Below are positions 1 through 9,735 of a stretch of DNA of 32,609 nucleotides, in pieces. The DNA lies in contig PLOI01000055.1 of NCBI GenBank assembly GCA_003142015.1, positions 1 to 32,609 on the forward strand, given 5' to 3'. The stretch is from Acidobacteriaceae bacterium. Its GTDB lineage: Bacteria > Acidobacteriota > Terriglobia > Terriglobales > Acidobacteriaceae. Below the pieces are notes generated by a model. It was not told the DNA's origin, made no database searches, and saw only the letters and a program-made list of their open reading frames with translations. The translations under genes and the position numbers were made by a program. Numbering within the stretch: the stretch's first letter is position 1; each line of letters opens with the position of its first letter.

Positions 1-7
1 ACCTGTG

Positions 8-21
8 CAGAGGTTCCTTAG
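8..21. repeat. Terminal motif CAGAGGTTCCTTAG, probable end of a dispersed repeat copy extending off the left edge
   Basis: Identical 14-mer occurs at 11113-11126 and, inverted, at 10967-10980, where the two copies bracket a repeat element. Confidence 0.55.
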
Positions 22-300
22 GTCCACACCAGGGGAGTTACAAGGCGTGGTGGCGCGAGATAGCGATTGAAGTATACGACCGGCCTGCGTCCGAGGGCCA
101 TGCGAAGCTCGCGGGGGAAAACTGTGAAGGCTATCTGGGACAAAGCAACCTATAGCTGGCGGATGACCATACCCGGCAGCGGAGACGGGCTGGAGCTTAC
201 ATTGGAGTAAAGCAGATTTCTATTGTACCTCTCGCGTGTGGCCGCAGACACTCAGGGTGTCCGCGGCCTTTGGCTTCTCGGCCTCCTGCCTCAGGCGGTA

Positions 301-306
301 TATAAT
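301..306 (+). promoter_or_regulatory. Candidate -10 box TATAAT
   Basis: Perfect TATAAT 10 nt before ATG 317; no convincing -35 seen. Confidence 0.4.
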
Positions 307-316
307 TGGATTGAGC

Positions 317-709
317 ATGGAATTATTCCTCAATTTCTCCTGGGCGCTGCTGACAATTGCGAGTGTGTGCCTGTGGATGCGAATGGAGCGCAGAATCGGC
401 GCAGAACGCCGTTTGCCACTGGTCGCTCTAGCGTTGCTCATCGTGATCCTGTTCCCGGTAATTTCGGTCAGCGATGACCTGCAGGTGCTGCAGAACCCGG
501 CGGAAAGCGACACTTTTCAGTGCCAGCGCCGGGACTGCCTGGCCGGCAGTTCGCACGCGGTTCATCCGGCAATTGCCGCTCTCCCCGAGCCGGTTTTTGC
601 TGAAGCGGTCTGGAGTTTTCAGCGCTACGCACGGCTGAATTTTTCTTCGAGAGCCGTTGAGAATCCCGCCTTCGACACTATCCAGAATCGGCCCCCGCCC
701 GCAGCCTGA
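317..709 (+). CDS. Small membrane protein preceding RND efflux genes, unknown function
   Basis: MELFLNFSWALLTIASVCLWMRM...LPLVALALLIVILFPVISVSDD: two hydrophobic segments; start chosen at internal ATG 317 just after TATAAT (301-306); co-directional with the efflux genes. Confidence 0.6.
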   Translation: MELFLNFSWALLTIASVCLWMRMERRIGAERRLPLVALALLIVILFPVISVSDDLQVLQNPAESDTFQCQRRDCLAGSSHAVHPAIAALPEPVFAEAVWSFQRYARLNFSSRAVENPAFDTIQNRPPPAA

Positions 710-787
710 TCTCTCTCTTCGTTCATTTCATGATGTGCCTTTTCTCTTCCCGTGATCGCCGCGCAGAACGCGGCGCAAAGGCTGTAT

Positions 788-2074
788 ATGAAGCAGAGAT
801 TTCCCTTCTACATTGCGTTGGCAGTGCCCGCGCTGGTTATTCTCACGGCGGCGCTGTGCCCGGCGGAAGAGAGCCTCACCTGGGACCAGGTGAAGGCAAA
901 GTTTGAAGCGGCTAATCCCGCGCTCAAAGCAGACGCCCTGAGCGTGGACGAGATGAAGGCCGCGGAGATTACAGCTTTTCTGCGGCCCAATCCAACGGCC
1001 TCATTCACCATGGACCAGCTCTATCCGTTCGGAGCGCACTACGATCCCAACCTTCCCGGCACGCGCTATCGCCCGCTGAGCAATGCGCTCACCACTGGGT
1101 CAGTCAGCTATCTCTACGAGCGCGAGCACAAACGCGATTTGCGATTGAAGAGCGCCAAGGAAGGCACTGAGATTGCGCAGTCAGAGCATATCGACCTGGA
1201 GCGAAACCTGATCTTCAACCTGCGTTCGTCCTTTGTTGAGACGCTGGAAGCCAAGGCGGTGCTGCAGCTGGCCAAGGCCGACCTGGCTTACTACGACAAC
1301 ATCATCAAGATCAGCCGCGACCGTTTTCGCGCCGGAGACATTGCCAAGATCGATCTGGACCGCATCGAGCTGCTGCGCGTCCAATATGAAGTGGAGATAC
1401 AGGCAGCCATCGTCAATCTGCGCACCTCGAAGATCCAGCTTCTGCAACTGCTGAACGAGAGGACGCCGGTGGAGCAGTTCGATGTGACCGGCGTCTTCGA
1501 CTTCACAGACGATCTGAAGCCTCTGGAAGACTTCAGGCAAATCGCGCTGGACGAGCGGCCCGATCTGCGCGCGGCGCTAGAAACCATCCAACAGGCCAAG
1601 ACCAACCGCAAGCTTGCCCAGGCTAACGGCTCCGCGGACCCCACCTTCAGCGTGGATTCGGGCGCAAATCCTCCGCTCGATCAGTACGTCGGCTTCAACG
1701 TCAGCATTCCACTGCGCATCTTCGACCGCAACCAGGGCGAGAAAAAGCGCACGCAGATTGATATTGGCCGCACGACGGAATTAAGTGAATCGGTGCGCGC
1801 CGAGGTTTTCAGCGATGTGGATTCGGCCTATGTGCAAGTGGAGAGCAACATCGCGCTGCTGCGGCCCTACAAGGCGCAATACAAAGAGCAGGCGCTGAGG
1901 GTGCGCGACACGGTGACTTATTCTTACCAGCACGGCGGAGCTTCGCTGATGGATTTTCTGAACGCGCAGAGCGATTACCGGGCCGTGGAACTGGCATACC
2001 TGCAACTTGTCGGCTCTTATCTGACAGCTGCCGGACAACTGAATCTTGCCGTGGGACGCGAGGTAATTCAATGA
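788..2074 (+). CDS. TolC-family outer membrane efflux protein (CzcC/CusC-like)
   Basis: Signal peptide MKQRFPFYIALAVPALVILTAALCPAEE; TolC-like coiled-coil composition (ERPDLRAALETIQQAKTNRKLAQANG...); ATGA overlap with next gene. Confidence 0.9.
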   Translation: MKQRFPFYIALAVPALVILTAALCPAEESLTWDQVKAKFEAANPALKADALSVDEMKAAEITAFLRPNPTASFTMDQLYPFGAHYDPNLPGTRYRPLSNALTTGSVSYLYEREHKRDLRLKSAKEGTEIAQSEHIDLERNLIFNLRSSFVETLEAKAVLQLAKADLAYYDNIIKISRDRFRAGDIAKIDLDRIELLRVQYEVEIQAAIVNLRTSKIQLLQLLNERTPVEQFDVTGVFDFTDDLKPLEDFRQIALDERPDLRAALETIQQAKTNRKLAQANGSADPTFSVDSGANPPLDQYVGFNVSIPLRIFDRNQGEKKRTQIDIGRTTELSESVRAEVFSDVDSAYVQVESNIALLRPYKAQYKEQALRVRDTVTYSYQHGGASLMDFLNAQSDYRAVELAYLQLVGSYLTAAGQLNLAVGREVIQ

Positions 2075-3252
2075 TCTCGAATTCTTCTTTGAAGCAATGG
2101 CCTAAGACTCCTTCTGCTTACTTTCTGACTGCGTTATTTTTTCTGGTGCTTGCAGGGAGCCTGGCGCTCACCGGCTGCAAAGGCAAGGACGAGGGCGAGG
2201 GCGCGCCGCCGCCGGCACGCGTGATCGAAGTGCATGACATGAACCTGATCACGATAGACAGCAAAGACGCGGGAAAGTTTCCGCTGGCCACGGCCGAAAA
2301 GATTGAGGCGCCGTCGGAGTTGAACGCGACGGGAGCGGTTTTGCCGGATATTGCGCGCGAGGTTCCCGTCATCTCGCTGGCCAATGGGCGCGTGGTGGAC
2401 ATCAAGGCGCGCCTGGACGACAACGTGAAGAAAGGCCAACTGCTACTGAAGGTGCAGAGCCCGGACATTACAAACGCTTTCGACACGTACCTGAAGGCGG
2501 CCAACGACGAGCAGCTTGCCAACAGGGCGTATATCCGCGCTGAAGATCTCTTCAAGCATGGCGCCATCTCGCAGTCGATGCTGGAGCAGGCGGAAGATAC
2601 GGAGAAGAACGCGCAAGCGGATCTCACGGCTGCCGAAGAGCAATTGAAGACGCTGGGCGTGGACAAAAAGCACCCCAGCAGCGTGATGAATGTCTATGCG
2701 CCGATCTCGGGCGTGATCGTCGCGCAAAATGTTACGCAGGCGGCTGCGGCCGGCGTCAGTTTGTCCGGCTCTGCAACGGCCTTTACGATTGCCGATCTAT
2801 CGAGAGTCTGGATCGTCTGCGATGTCTATGAGAATGACATTCCCAAGCTGCAACTTGGCCAGGAAGCGAAGATCAAGGTGAATGCCTGGCCTGATCGCCC
2901 ACTTACTGGACGCATCAGCGACATTGGCCCCATTCTCGATCCATCGCTTCGCACCGCGAAGGTGCGCATCGAGGTTGCCAATCCGGGCTTCCTAAAACTT
3001 GGGATGTTTGCCACGGCCACGTTCACCAGCCGCGTCAAGGAGACGTATGCAGCAGTTCCTGCCGACGCCGTCCTGCACCTGCACGACCGCGACTGGGTCT
3101 TTTTGCCGGCCGGCGGGAACCAGTTCAAACGCACCGAGGTCCATGCTGGGCGGATGCTGAGCGGAAACCGGCAGGAGATTCTTTCCGGCCTCCAGCCGGG
3201 CCAACAGGTGGTCACCAACACACTTCTGCTTGAAAACGCGGGGAACCAATAG
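2071..3252 (+). CDS. Efflux RND transporter periplasmic adaptor subunit (lipoprotein)
   Basis: Lipobox LALTGC; HlyD/CusB-type regions (VISLANGRVVDIKARLDDNVKKGQLLLKVQSPD; SRVWIVCDVYENDIPKLQLGQEAKIKVNAWP). Confidence 0.93.
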   Translation: MISNSSLKQWPKTPSAYFLTALFFLVLAGSLALTGCKGKDEGEGAPPPARVIEVHDMNLITIDSKDAGKFPLATAEKIEAPSELNATGAVLPDIAREVPVISLANGRVVDIKARLDDNVKKGQLLLKVQSPDITNAFDTYLKAANDEQLANRAYIRAEDLFKHGAISQSMLEQAEDTEKNAQADLTAAEEQLKTLGVDKKHPSSVMNVYAPISGVIVAQNVTQAAAAGVSLSGSATAFTIADLSRVWIVCDVYENDIPKLQLGQEAKIKVNAWPDRPLTGRISDIGPILDPSLRTAKVRIEVANPGFLKLGMFATATFTSRVKETYAAVPADAVLHLHDRDWVFLPAGGNQFKRTEVHAGRMLSGNRQEILSGLQPGQQVVTNTLLLENAGNQ

Positions 3253-6200
3253 ATGCTTCGCGCACTCGTCGATTTTGCACTTAAAAATCGCTGGCTTATT
3301 CTTGGCGGCACGGTGGTGCTCATTGCCTGGGGTATTGTTTCGTTTCGCAACCTGCCTATCGAGGCCTATCCGGACGTCGCCAATAACTATGTCCAGATCA
3401 TCACCCAGTGGCCGGGCCGCAGCGCGGAGGAGATCGAGCGCCAGGTCACCGTGCCAATTGAGATTCAGATGGCGGGCATTCCCCACCTGGAACATCTGCG
3501 CTCGACAACGCTGGCCGGCTTGTCGAGCCTGATGTTGGTCTTCGACGACAACTCCACCAGCGACATGAACCGCGAGCACGTGCTGGAGCGGCTCAGCATG
3601 GTCAGCCTGCCCGCTGGCCTGGTGCCGCAGATGGGCACGGACTGGAGCCCTGTCGGCCAGATTTACTGGTACACGCTGGAGAGCACGAATCCCGCCTTCG
3701 ACGTGATGGAGAAGAAGTCGCTGGAAGATTGGACTCTGGAAAAATCTTTCAAGGGCGTCAACGGCGTGGTGGATGTATCGAGCTTCGGCGGACCGACGAA
3801 GGAATATCAGATTAAGCTCGACCCGGAGAAGCTGGTCTCCTACGGGCTGAGCATCAGCCAGGTAGAGCAGCAGATCGCCAACAACAACACCAACGGCGGC
3901 GGCAGCTTCATCGAGCAAGGCGCGCAGCAGATCAACGTCCAATCCGTGGGCCTCTTCACCAGCGTGCAGGACATCGAGAACACCGTCGTCAAGACCCAGA
4001 ATGGCGCGGCAATCAAGGTCAAGGACATCGCAACCGTTACGCAAGGCCCAAAGATTCGCCTGGGGCAGATCGGCAGGTCAACACACCTGACAGACAGCGC
4101 GGGCGACAGGATTATCGACAATCCTGACACTGTCGAAGGTATCGTGCTGCTGCAGAAGGGCGACGACTCCGATCCTGTTCTTGACGGCATTCACAACGAA
4201 GTGGACAAGCTGAACGGAGACAAAGACCACCCCGGCATTCTGCCCAAAGGCGTGAAGATCGTTCCGTTTCTTGACCGCTCCGATCTGGTCAAGTTCACAG
4301 TGGAAACCGTCGAGCGGAATCTGACCGCCGGCATTCTCCTCGTTTCGATCATTCTCTTTCTCTTTCTGGGGAATGCGCGCGGCGCCATTGTGGTTGCGCT
4401 CACCATCCCCTTTGCGCTTCTATTCGCGTCGATCTGCCTCGACCTCAGCCACATTCCCGCCAACCTGCTTTCGCTGGGCGCGCTGGACTTTGGAATGGTT
4501 GTGGACGGCAGCGTGGTGATGATCGAGAACATGGTCCGGCATCTGTCATTGAAGGACGACCTGCGCACCCCGGCGCAGAAGATCCGCGACGCCGCGCACG
4601 AAGTGCAACGGCCGGTCTTCTATGCGCGCGGGATCATTATCGCCTCCTATCTGCCCATTTTCACGTTGCAGGCGGTGGAGGGGCGACTCTTCAAACCCAT
4701 GGCCTGGACAGTGACCTTTGCGCTGCTGGGCGCGCTCCTTTTTGCCATCCTTGTTGCTCCCGTGCTGGGCGGCATCGTTTTCAGAAACGGCGCAAAAGAG
4801 TGGAGGAACCCGCTGATGGATTGGCTCACCGGCCACTATCGCACCGCGGTACGCGGGGGGATTCTGCACCGCAAGATCACGCTGGGCATCTGCGGCGCTC
4901 TGTTTGCCTTTGCCGTTTTTCTTGCCTTCGGCGGACCTATCGGCTCGGAGTTTTTGCCCCATCTCGACGAGGGATCCATCTGGGTGCGCGGGACATTGCC
5001 ACCCAGCGAAGGCCCCACCGCAAGCATCGATTTCACCAACAAGGCGCGGCTTGTGATGGCCTCCTTCCCTGAGGTCATACAGGTGGTCAGTCAGACCGGC
5101 CGCCCCGATGACGGCAACGACACTACCGGCTTTTTCAACACCGAATACTTCGTCGATTTGAAAAGAAAAGAGCAGTGGCGGCCCGGTTTTCACCAGAGCA
5201 AGGAAGCGTTGATCACGGCAATGGACAAACAGCTCTCCCAGTTTCCCGGCGTCATCTGGAATTACTCGCAGCCGATCTCCGACAACATGGAAGAGGCAGT
5301 CTCCGGCGTCAAAGGCGAGTTGGCCGTCAAACTTTACGGCGACAATCTGCGCAAGCTGGAGGAGACGGCTGAATTGATCCAGACTCAAATGGCCACAGTG
5401 CACGGCATCGAGGATCTTGGCATCTTCCGCATCGTGGGCCAGCCCAACCTGAACTTTACAGTGGACCGGGAAGCCGCGGCGCGATGGGGCATCAACGTGG
5501 CCGACATTCAGGACGCGGTGCAGACAGCCGTGGGCGCCAATGCTGTGACCCAGGTGCAACAGGGCGAGGCGCGCTATGATGTGACGCTGCGCTATCAGCA
5601 ACAGTACCGCGACACACGGGAGGCAATCGAAGGCGTGCGCCTGCTGGCTCCCAGCGGCGAGCGGGTTTCTCTGGCTCAACTCACAAAAGCCTCGACCGAC
5701 GACGGCGCGGAACAAATCAATCGCGAAGGAGGCCAGCGTTATATTGCCATCAAGTACTCCGTGCGCGGCCGCGACCTGGGCTCAACGGTGGAAGAGGCCA
5801 TTGGCAAGGTGGAGCACAATGTGAAACTGCCCTCCGGCTATCACCTGGAGTGGGCAGGTGAGTACGCCAGCCAGAAGCGCGCGGACAAGCGAATGGCGTT
5901 GGTGATTCCCATTACCGTGCTGGCCATCTTCCTCATTCTCTACACCATGTTTCGCTCTTACAAGTGGTCAGCGCTGGTGCTCGTCTCTGTCATCATGGCA
6001 TCAATTGGCGGTCCGCTTGCGCTGTTCCTCACCCACACCAACTTTTCGGTTTCTTCCGAGGTGGGCTTCCTGGCGCTCTTTGGCGTCTCAGTGGAAACGG
6101 GCGTCATCATGATCGAGTTCATCAACCAACTGCGCGCGCGACGAAAGGGAACGGAAGGGTTCAGCGAGGAACACGTCATAGAGGCCGCTGTCGAGGGCTC

Positions 6201-6435
6201 GGTGCAACGCCTGCGTCCCATCATGATGACGATGCTTGTGGCCACGCTGGGCCTGCTGCCCGCGGCGCTTTCTCATGCCATCGGTTCAGACTCGCAACGC
6301 CCGTTTGCGATTGTCATCGTCGGCGGCCTGATTGCAAACCTGGTGATTGGCATCTTCCTGATGCCCACACTTTACGTCTGGATGGCTCGCGAGAACGATA
6401 TTCTGCCAGAAGTAGACGTCAGCAAGGATTCCTAG
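3253..6435 (+). CDS. Efflux RND transporter permease subunit, heavy-metal (CzcA-like) type
   Basis: 1060 aa; TM4 motif LDFGMVVDGSVVMIEN resembles the HME-RND DFGxxxDGxxxxxEN pattern; follows TolC and adaptor genes. Confidence 0.93.
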   Translation: MLRALVDFALKNRWLILGGTVVLIAWGIVSFRNLPIEAYPDVANNYVQIITQWPGRSAEEIERQVTVPIEIQMAGIPHLEHLRSTTLAGLSSLMLVFDDNSTSDMNREHVLERLSMVSLPAGLVPQMGTDWSPVGQIYWYTLESTNPAFDVMEKKSLEDWTLEKSFKGVNGVVDVSSFGGPTKEYQIKLDPEKLVSYGLSISQVEQQIANNNTNGGGSFIEQGAQQINVQSVGLFTSVQDIENTVVKTQNGAAIKVKDIATVTQGPKIRLGQIGRSTHLTDSAGDRIIDNPDTVEGIVLLQKGDDSDPVLDGIHNEVDKLNGDKDHPGILPKGVKIVPFLDRSDLVKFTVETVERNLTAGILLVSIILFLFLGNARGAIVVALTIPFALLFASICLDLSHIPANLLSLGALDFGMVVDGSVVMIENMVRHLSLKDDLRTPAQKIRDAAHEVQRPVFYARGIIIASYLPIFTLQAVEGRLFKPMAWTVTFALLGALLFAILVAPVLGGIVFRNGAKEWRNPLMDWLTGHYRTAVRGGILHRKITLGICGALFAFAVFLAFGGPIGSEFLPHLDEGSIWVRGTLPPSEGPTASIDFTNKARLVMASFPEVIQVVSQTGRPDDGNDTTGFFNTEYFVDLKRKEQWRPGFHQSKEALITAMDKQLSQFPGVIWNYSQPISDNMEEAVSGVKGELAVKLYGDNLRKLEETAELIQTQMATVHGIEDLGIFRIVGQPNLNFTVDREAAARWGINVADIQDAVQTAVGANAVTQVQQGEARYDVTLRYQQQYRDTREAIEGVRLLAPSGERVSLAQLTKASTDDGAEQINREGGQRYIAIKYSVRGRDLGSTVEEAIGKVEHNVKLPSGYHLEWAGEYASQKRADKRMALVIPITVLAIFLILYTMFRSYKWSALVLVSVIMASIGGPLALFLTHTNFSVSSEVGFLALFGVSVETGVIMIEFINQLRARRKGTEGFSEEHVIEAAVEGSVQRLRPIMMTMLVATLGLLPAALSHAIGSDSQRPFAIVIVGGLIANLVIGIFLMPTLYVWMARENDILPEVDVSKDS

Positions 6436-6469
6436 AGAGGTTCTCATAAATGGCCGCTGCGTCTCCGTT

Positions 6470-6540
6470 GCAATCCCTCAGGGGTTGAAACCCCTTGTGT
6501 ATAAGACTTCTTTCGGCACGACTGAAGTCGTGCCCTGACA
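6470..6540. repeat. Dispersed double-hairpin intergenic repeat, copy A (divergent)
   Basis: AGGGGTT-ga-AACCCCT (6480-6495) and GGCACGAC-tgaa-GTCGTGCC (6515-6534) in the convergent intergenic region. Confidence 0.6.
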
Positions 6541-6597
6541 CAAGGCCGGCGTTCTCGGCAGGATTCTTGAGCGGATTCGGCTGAGCGCGCCGCGTTC

Positions 6598-7578
6598 TTA
6601 TTTAGCGTTCGGCGGGGCTTGTTGATTAGCCTTATCGGCGGCGTGCGCCTGCGCATCGAGACCGTGAGTGGGGTCCCGGTGGAGAAACTTCCGCGAGATG
6701 TCGGGCCAGAACTCCTGGAAGACGGAGCCAATGCCGCCCTCGGCGGTCACGACGAACCCGTTACTGAAGGTCTCACCGATGCCGGATTCGCTGGACGGAT
6801 AGTAGAGATTGGAGATTGCGCCCGCGATGATGTTGCCGCCAACGTTGGAGTAGTTGGGCTCCCACTTGTGTGTGTTGTCGTGCTTGCACATCACGTTTGT
6901 GGCCAGGGAATAGAGTATGCGGTGAGTGGTGGTTCCGTGGCCCAGGCGGAAGTAGCGCGGGTCCTGATGGAGGATGGAAGGCAGGATGCCGTTGCCGATT
7001 ATGCCACCGTCAAAGGCGTCGAGGTAGGCCGCGCCGGACCGCTTGCCGTAGCCTTCAGCGCCCCAACCGAAGCCGGGATCGTCGTCAAGGGCCTCGCGGT
7101 AGCCGGCAACGACGAATGCCGCGGCGAAGGCGACGGGATCAGTGGAAGAGCGAAAAGCGAGCTTCATCTTCTGGCCCGCGGTCATGGAGACGGCGTCACT
7201 GCGATAGGAGACATTGAAGGCGGGCAGAATGCCCACGGTTCTCTGCTTCTCTTGCTCCTTGATCTGCTCGTCGGCCTTTTCGCGCTGGGTTTTCTGGGCG
7301 TCGGGCTGTTGCGCAGCGGGTAGCGAACTGGAGCTGCCCTGGGCCGGCGTGGCGCTCGAAGCTGGCTGCGGGGCGCTCTGGCTTTGCCCGGCCGGAGTTT
7401 GCTGCTCCGGCGGCTCGGCTTCGGCCAACGCAAACTGCGGCTGCGGCGTATCGGGCAGTTCGTGAACGGCGGTCGGCCCGGAGGCCGGTTCCTGAGCACA
7501 AGCAGCGGAGGGCAGCGCCAGCAGGCAAAGACCGGCCGCGAGCGTTGCAGGAAGAAGACAAAAACCGAAGCGCATCAA
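6598..7578 (-). CDS. Exported protein of unknown function (acidobacterial type)
   Basis: Signal peptide MMRFGFCLLPATLAAGLCLLALPSAACAQ; Pro/Gln/Ala-rich linker followed by a globular domain (GILPSILHQDPRYFRLGHGTTTHRILYSLATNVMC). Confidence 0.8.
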   Translation of the reverse strand: MMRFGFCLLPATLAAGLCLLALPSAACAQEPASGPTAVHELPDTPQPQFALAEAEPPEQQTPAGQSQSAPQPASSATPAQGSSSSLPAAQQPDAQKTQREKADEQIKEQEKQRTVGILPAFNVSYRSDAVSMTAGQKMKLAFRSSTDPVAFAAAFVVAGYREALDDDPGFGWGAEGYGKRSGAAYLDAFDGGIIGNGILPSILHQDPRYFRLGHGTTTHRILYSLATNVMCKHDNTHKWEPNYSNVGGNIIAGAISNLYYPSSESGIGETFSNGFVVTAEGGIGSVFQEFWPDISRKFLHRDPTHGLDAQAHAADKANQQAPPNAK

Positions 7579-7599
7579 TTCACCAGAGATAGCGTGGGC

Positions 7600-7645
7600 G
7601 CCCTCCTGGTCTGTTCTCCCGTGAGGGCAAATGGGCCAGGAGGGC
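7600..7645. promoter_or_regulatory. Long inverted repeat in the 5' leader of the minus-strand exported protein
   Basis: GCCCTCCTGG (7600-7609) pairs perfectly with CCAGGAGGGC (7636-7645); inner CCC-gtga-GGG; TATATA abuts its upstream side on the minus strand. Confidence 0.55.
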
Positions 7646-7709
7646 TATATATAGGTTAAATCACCGCGCACACCGCGTGCCGGTAATACGACCGTTGCGC
7701 AGCGGCTTT

Positions 7710-8594
7710 TCATCGCGTGTGTACAATTGCGGCATCAACGCCGCCCGCGCCCATTAGAACCAGCGAACGTTGAGCAAAGGGCGAATAGACGAGGAGCGTC
7801 GCGCAGGCCAGCGCTAACCCAATATTGATGTGGTGCAGGAGAAGGAAGGGCGAGAGCGACCACAGCTCATCGAGGATGAGCAGAAACGGCCAAATCCGGA
7901 GGAATTTTTCGCGCGCTCCGGGCGCATGGAAGAGCGCAGCGGAGAGCACAAAGGCACGGGCAGGAATCAGGATCGCGGCAGTCACAATCAGGATGGTCAG
8001 CGCCTGAGTTGCCTTCGGAAGCGGCGAGAAGAGATCTTCAATCTCGGCAAGATTTGCCAATGCCCCAATGTAGAAGCCCAGATACATGAACTGCAAAAGG
8101 GTGAAGAGCGTTTGCACAACCGGGTAGGAGGCTTTGGGAAGCTCTTGCGGCGAGGCCAGAATCCGGAAACGAGGATTGGTTCCAGACTCGGCAGGAATTG
8201 CGGCCTGGTCCGTTGCTACTTGTTCGGATGTAATCGGGGACGGATCTTCTTTGAGAGGGATGCGTTCTACGGGAGCCACGAAGCGATAGCCGCGACGGGC
8301 CAGGGTCTCAACGAATCGCGGATTGCTCGCCGTGTCTCCGAGGGCTTCGCGGATGCGATTTACCGCGGAGTTTACGCCGTGGTCAAAATCGATAAAAGTC
8401 CCGTCGGGCCACAGGTCGCGTGAGATTTCTTCGCGAGTAAGAAGCTGGCCGGGATGGCCCAGGAGCATGAGGAGCACCTGGAAGGGCTGCGCGTTCAGCT
8501 TGATGCGCACACCGTGCTTGCGTAGCTCACCCGTGGCAGCGTCTGCTTCATATGTTCCGAAGCGATAACGCAAGGCTGGCACTAGGTCTGTCAT
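7710..8594 (-). CDS. Winged-helix (OmpR/PhoB-type) transcriptional regulator with C-terminal transmembrane domain, CadC-like
   Basis: YRFGTYEADAATGELRKHGVRIKLNAQPFQVLLMLLGHPGQLLTREEISRDLWPDGTFIDFDHGVNSAVNRIREALGD...RRGYRFVAPV, then hydrophobic helices. Confidence 0.9.
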   Translation of the reverse strand: MTDLVPALRYRFGTYEADAATGELRKHGVRIKLNAQPFQVLLMLLGHPGQLLTREEISRDLWPDGTFIDFDHGVNSAVNRIREALGDTASNPRFVETLARRGYRFVAPVERIPLKEDPSPITSEQVATDQAAIPAESGTNPRFRILASPQELPKASYPVVQTLFTLLQFMYLGFYIGALANLAEIEDLFSPLPKATQALTILIVTAAILIPARAFVLSAALFHAPGAREKFLRIWPFLLILDELWSLSPFLLLHHINIGLALACATLLVYSPFAQRSLVLMGAGGVDAAIVHTR

Positions 8595-8753
8595 GTCTGA
8601 TGTCCAGTGTATCCGATGGCGAGCGCCATCCGGCGCAAAGTATAACTTCTCCGAAGCCTAATCGCTGCAATCATTTGCACGGTGAGAAACAATCTTCAAC
8701 AAATGAGATTCAATGCATTGCCCTGGAAGCCTGGGCGGCGTAAGGTGCTGTTC

Positions 8754-9590
8754 ATGACGCAACGCAAACAATTAGAAGCGCGAAGATTCTTGGCTGGCCG
8801 AGTTCTCTGGGGGCTAGTTGCCTTATTGGTTTTTGCGGCCGCTCCCGGCCAGGTTCCGGCAGAGCCGGCGCCAGCGGCTATTGCAGCTTTCAACTCTTAT
8901 ATTGGCGCGGTCGAGTCGCGCCTCGCCGAGCAGCATCGGTCACAAAATGGAGTCCTTGCTCCGGTGACTTCGGGGCCGGAAAACGAGATGCGGCTGAGAC
9001 GCGGAGAGCTGATTGTGGAGAAGCTCACGCCTTCAGCGGGCGCGGAATTGCCCGGAGCGATGCTGCACCACTGGCGCGGCACCGCGTTCGCCCCCGGAGC
9101 CACGGCTGCGGATTTTGAGCGGCTGATGAAGGATTTCAACGCTTATCCGCAACACTTTTCTCCGCAGGTTGTCCAGGCAAAAACCCTGACGCAACAGGGT
9201 GATCGTTTTCAGGCATCGATACGGGTACGCCAGCGGCACGTGATCACGGTGGTGATGGATACGAACTACGACATTACTTTTGAACGGCTGGATGCACGGC
9301 ATGGATACAGCATCTCGCGAAGCACGCGGATTGCCGAGATCGACTCGCCCGGTACGAGCCGAGAACGCGTGCTGAATTCCAAGGAGGAACATGGCTTTCT
9401 TTGGCGACTGAATACTTACTGGAGTTACGAGGAGCGAGACGGAGGGCTTTACATGCAGATTGAGTCAGTCTCGCTGACGCGGTCGATTCCAACCGGCCTT
9501 GGCTGGGCGGTTGGACCGTTTGTGGAGAGCGTTCCGCGCGAATCGCTGGAGTTCACATTGCGATCGACATGCGATGCGCTGCGGAGATAG
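8754..9590 (+). CDS. Exported protein of unknown function, possible START/SRPBCC-like fold
   Basis: Signal sequence after MTQRKQLEARRFLAGRVLWGLVALLVFAAAPGQ; C-terminal WRLNTYWSYEERDGGLYMQIESVSLTRSIPTGLGW resembles SRPBCC-type proteins; fold is inferred. Confidence 0.65.
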   Translation: MTQRKQLEARRFLAGRVLWGLVALLVFAAAPGQVPAEPAPAAIAAFNSYIGAVESRLAEQHRSQNGVLAPVTSGPENEMRLRRGELIVEKLTPSAGAELPGAMLHHWRGTAFAPGATAADFERLMKDFNAYPQHFSPQVVQAKTLTQQGDRFQASIRVRQRHVITVVMDTNYDITFERLDARHGYSISRSTRIAEIDSPGTSRERVLNSKEEHGFLWRLNTYWSYEERDGGLYMQIESVSLTRSIPTGLGWAVGPFVESVPRESLEFTLRSTCDALRR

Positions 9591-9630
9591 GGACTGAAGA
9601 AATTTCCGAGCAGGGTCTTACAGCGAGCGA

Positions 9631-9735
9631 CCATTCCTTCCGGGGCTAAAGCCCGCGTTGGTTCTGCTGACTTTATGCGGGGGTTGAAACTCCCGTCTCC
9701 CTCCGGATCGAGTTTATTCGGAGACTGTAAAGACC
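9631..9735. repeat. Dispersed double-hairpin intergenic repeat, copy B
   Basis: GGGCTaaAGCCC (9643-9654) and CGGGGGTT-ga-AACTCCCG (9678-9695); closely matches copy D. Confidence 0.8.

Noticed and set aside
220-513. ORFs 220-513 (-) and 223-477 (+)
   Set aside because: They overlap the better-supported small membrane ORF 317-709 and have no recognisable features.
2992-4044. Long antisense ORFs (for example 2992-4044 -, 4546-5715 -, 11265-12602 +, 22065-23378 -, 26712-27701 +, 31639-32586 -)
   Set aside because: They lie opposite well-supported genes (RND pumps, APC permease, PMI, patatin, CusA-like) and have low-complexity His/Arg/Gln-rich compositions typical of antisense frames in GC-rich DNA.
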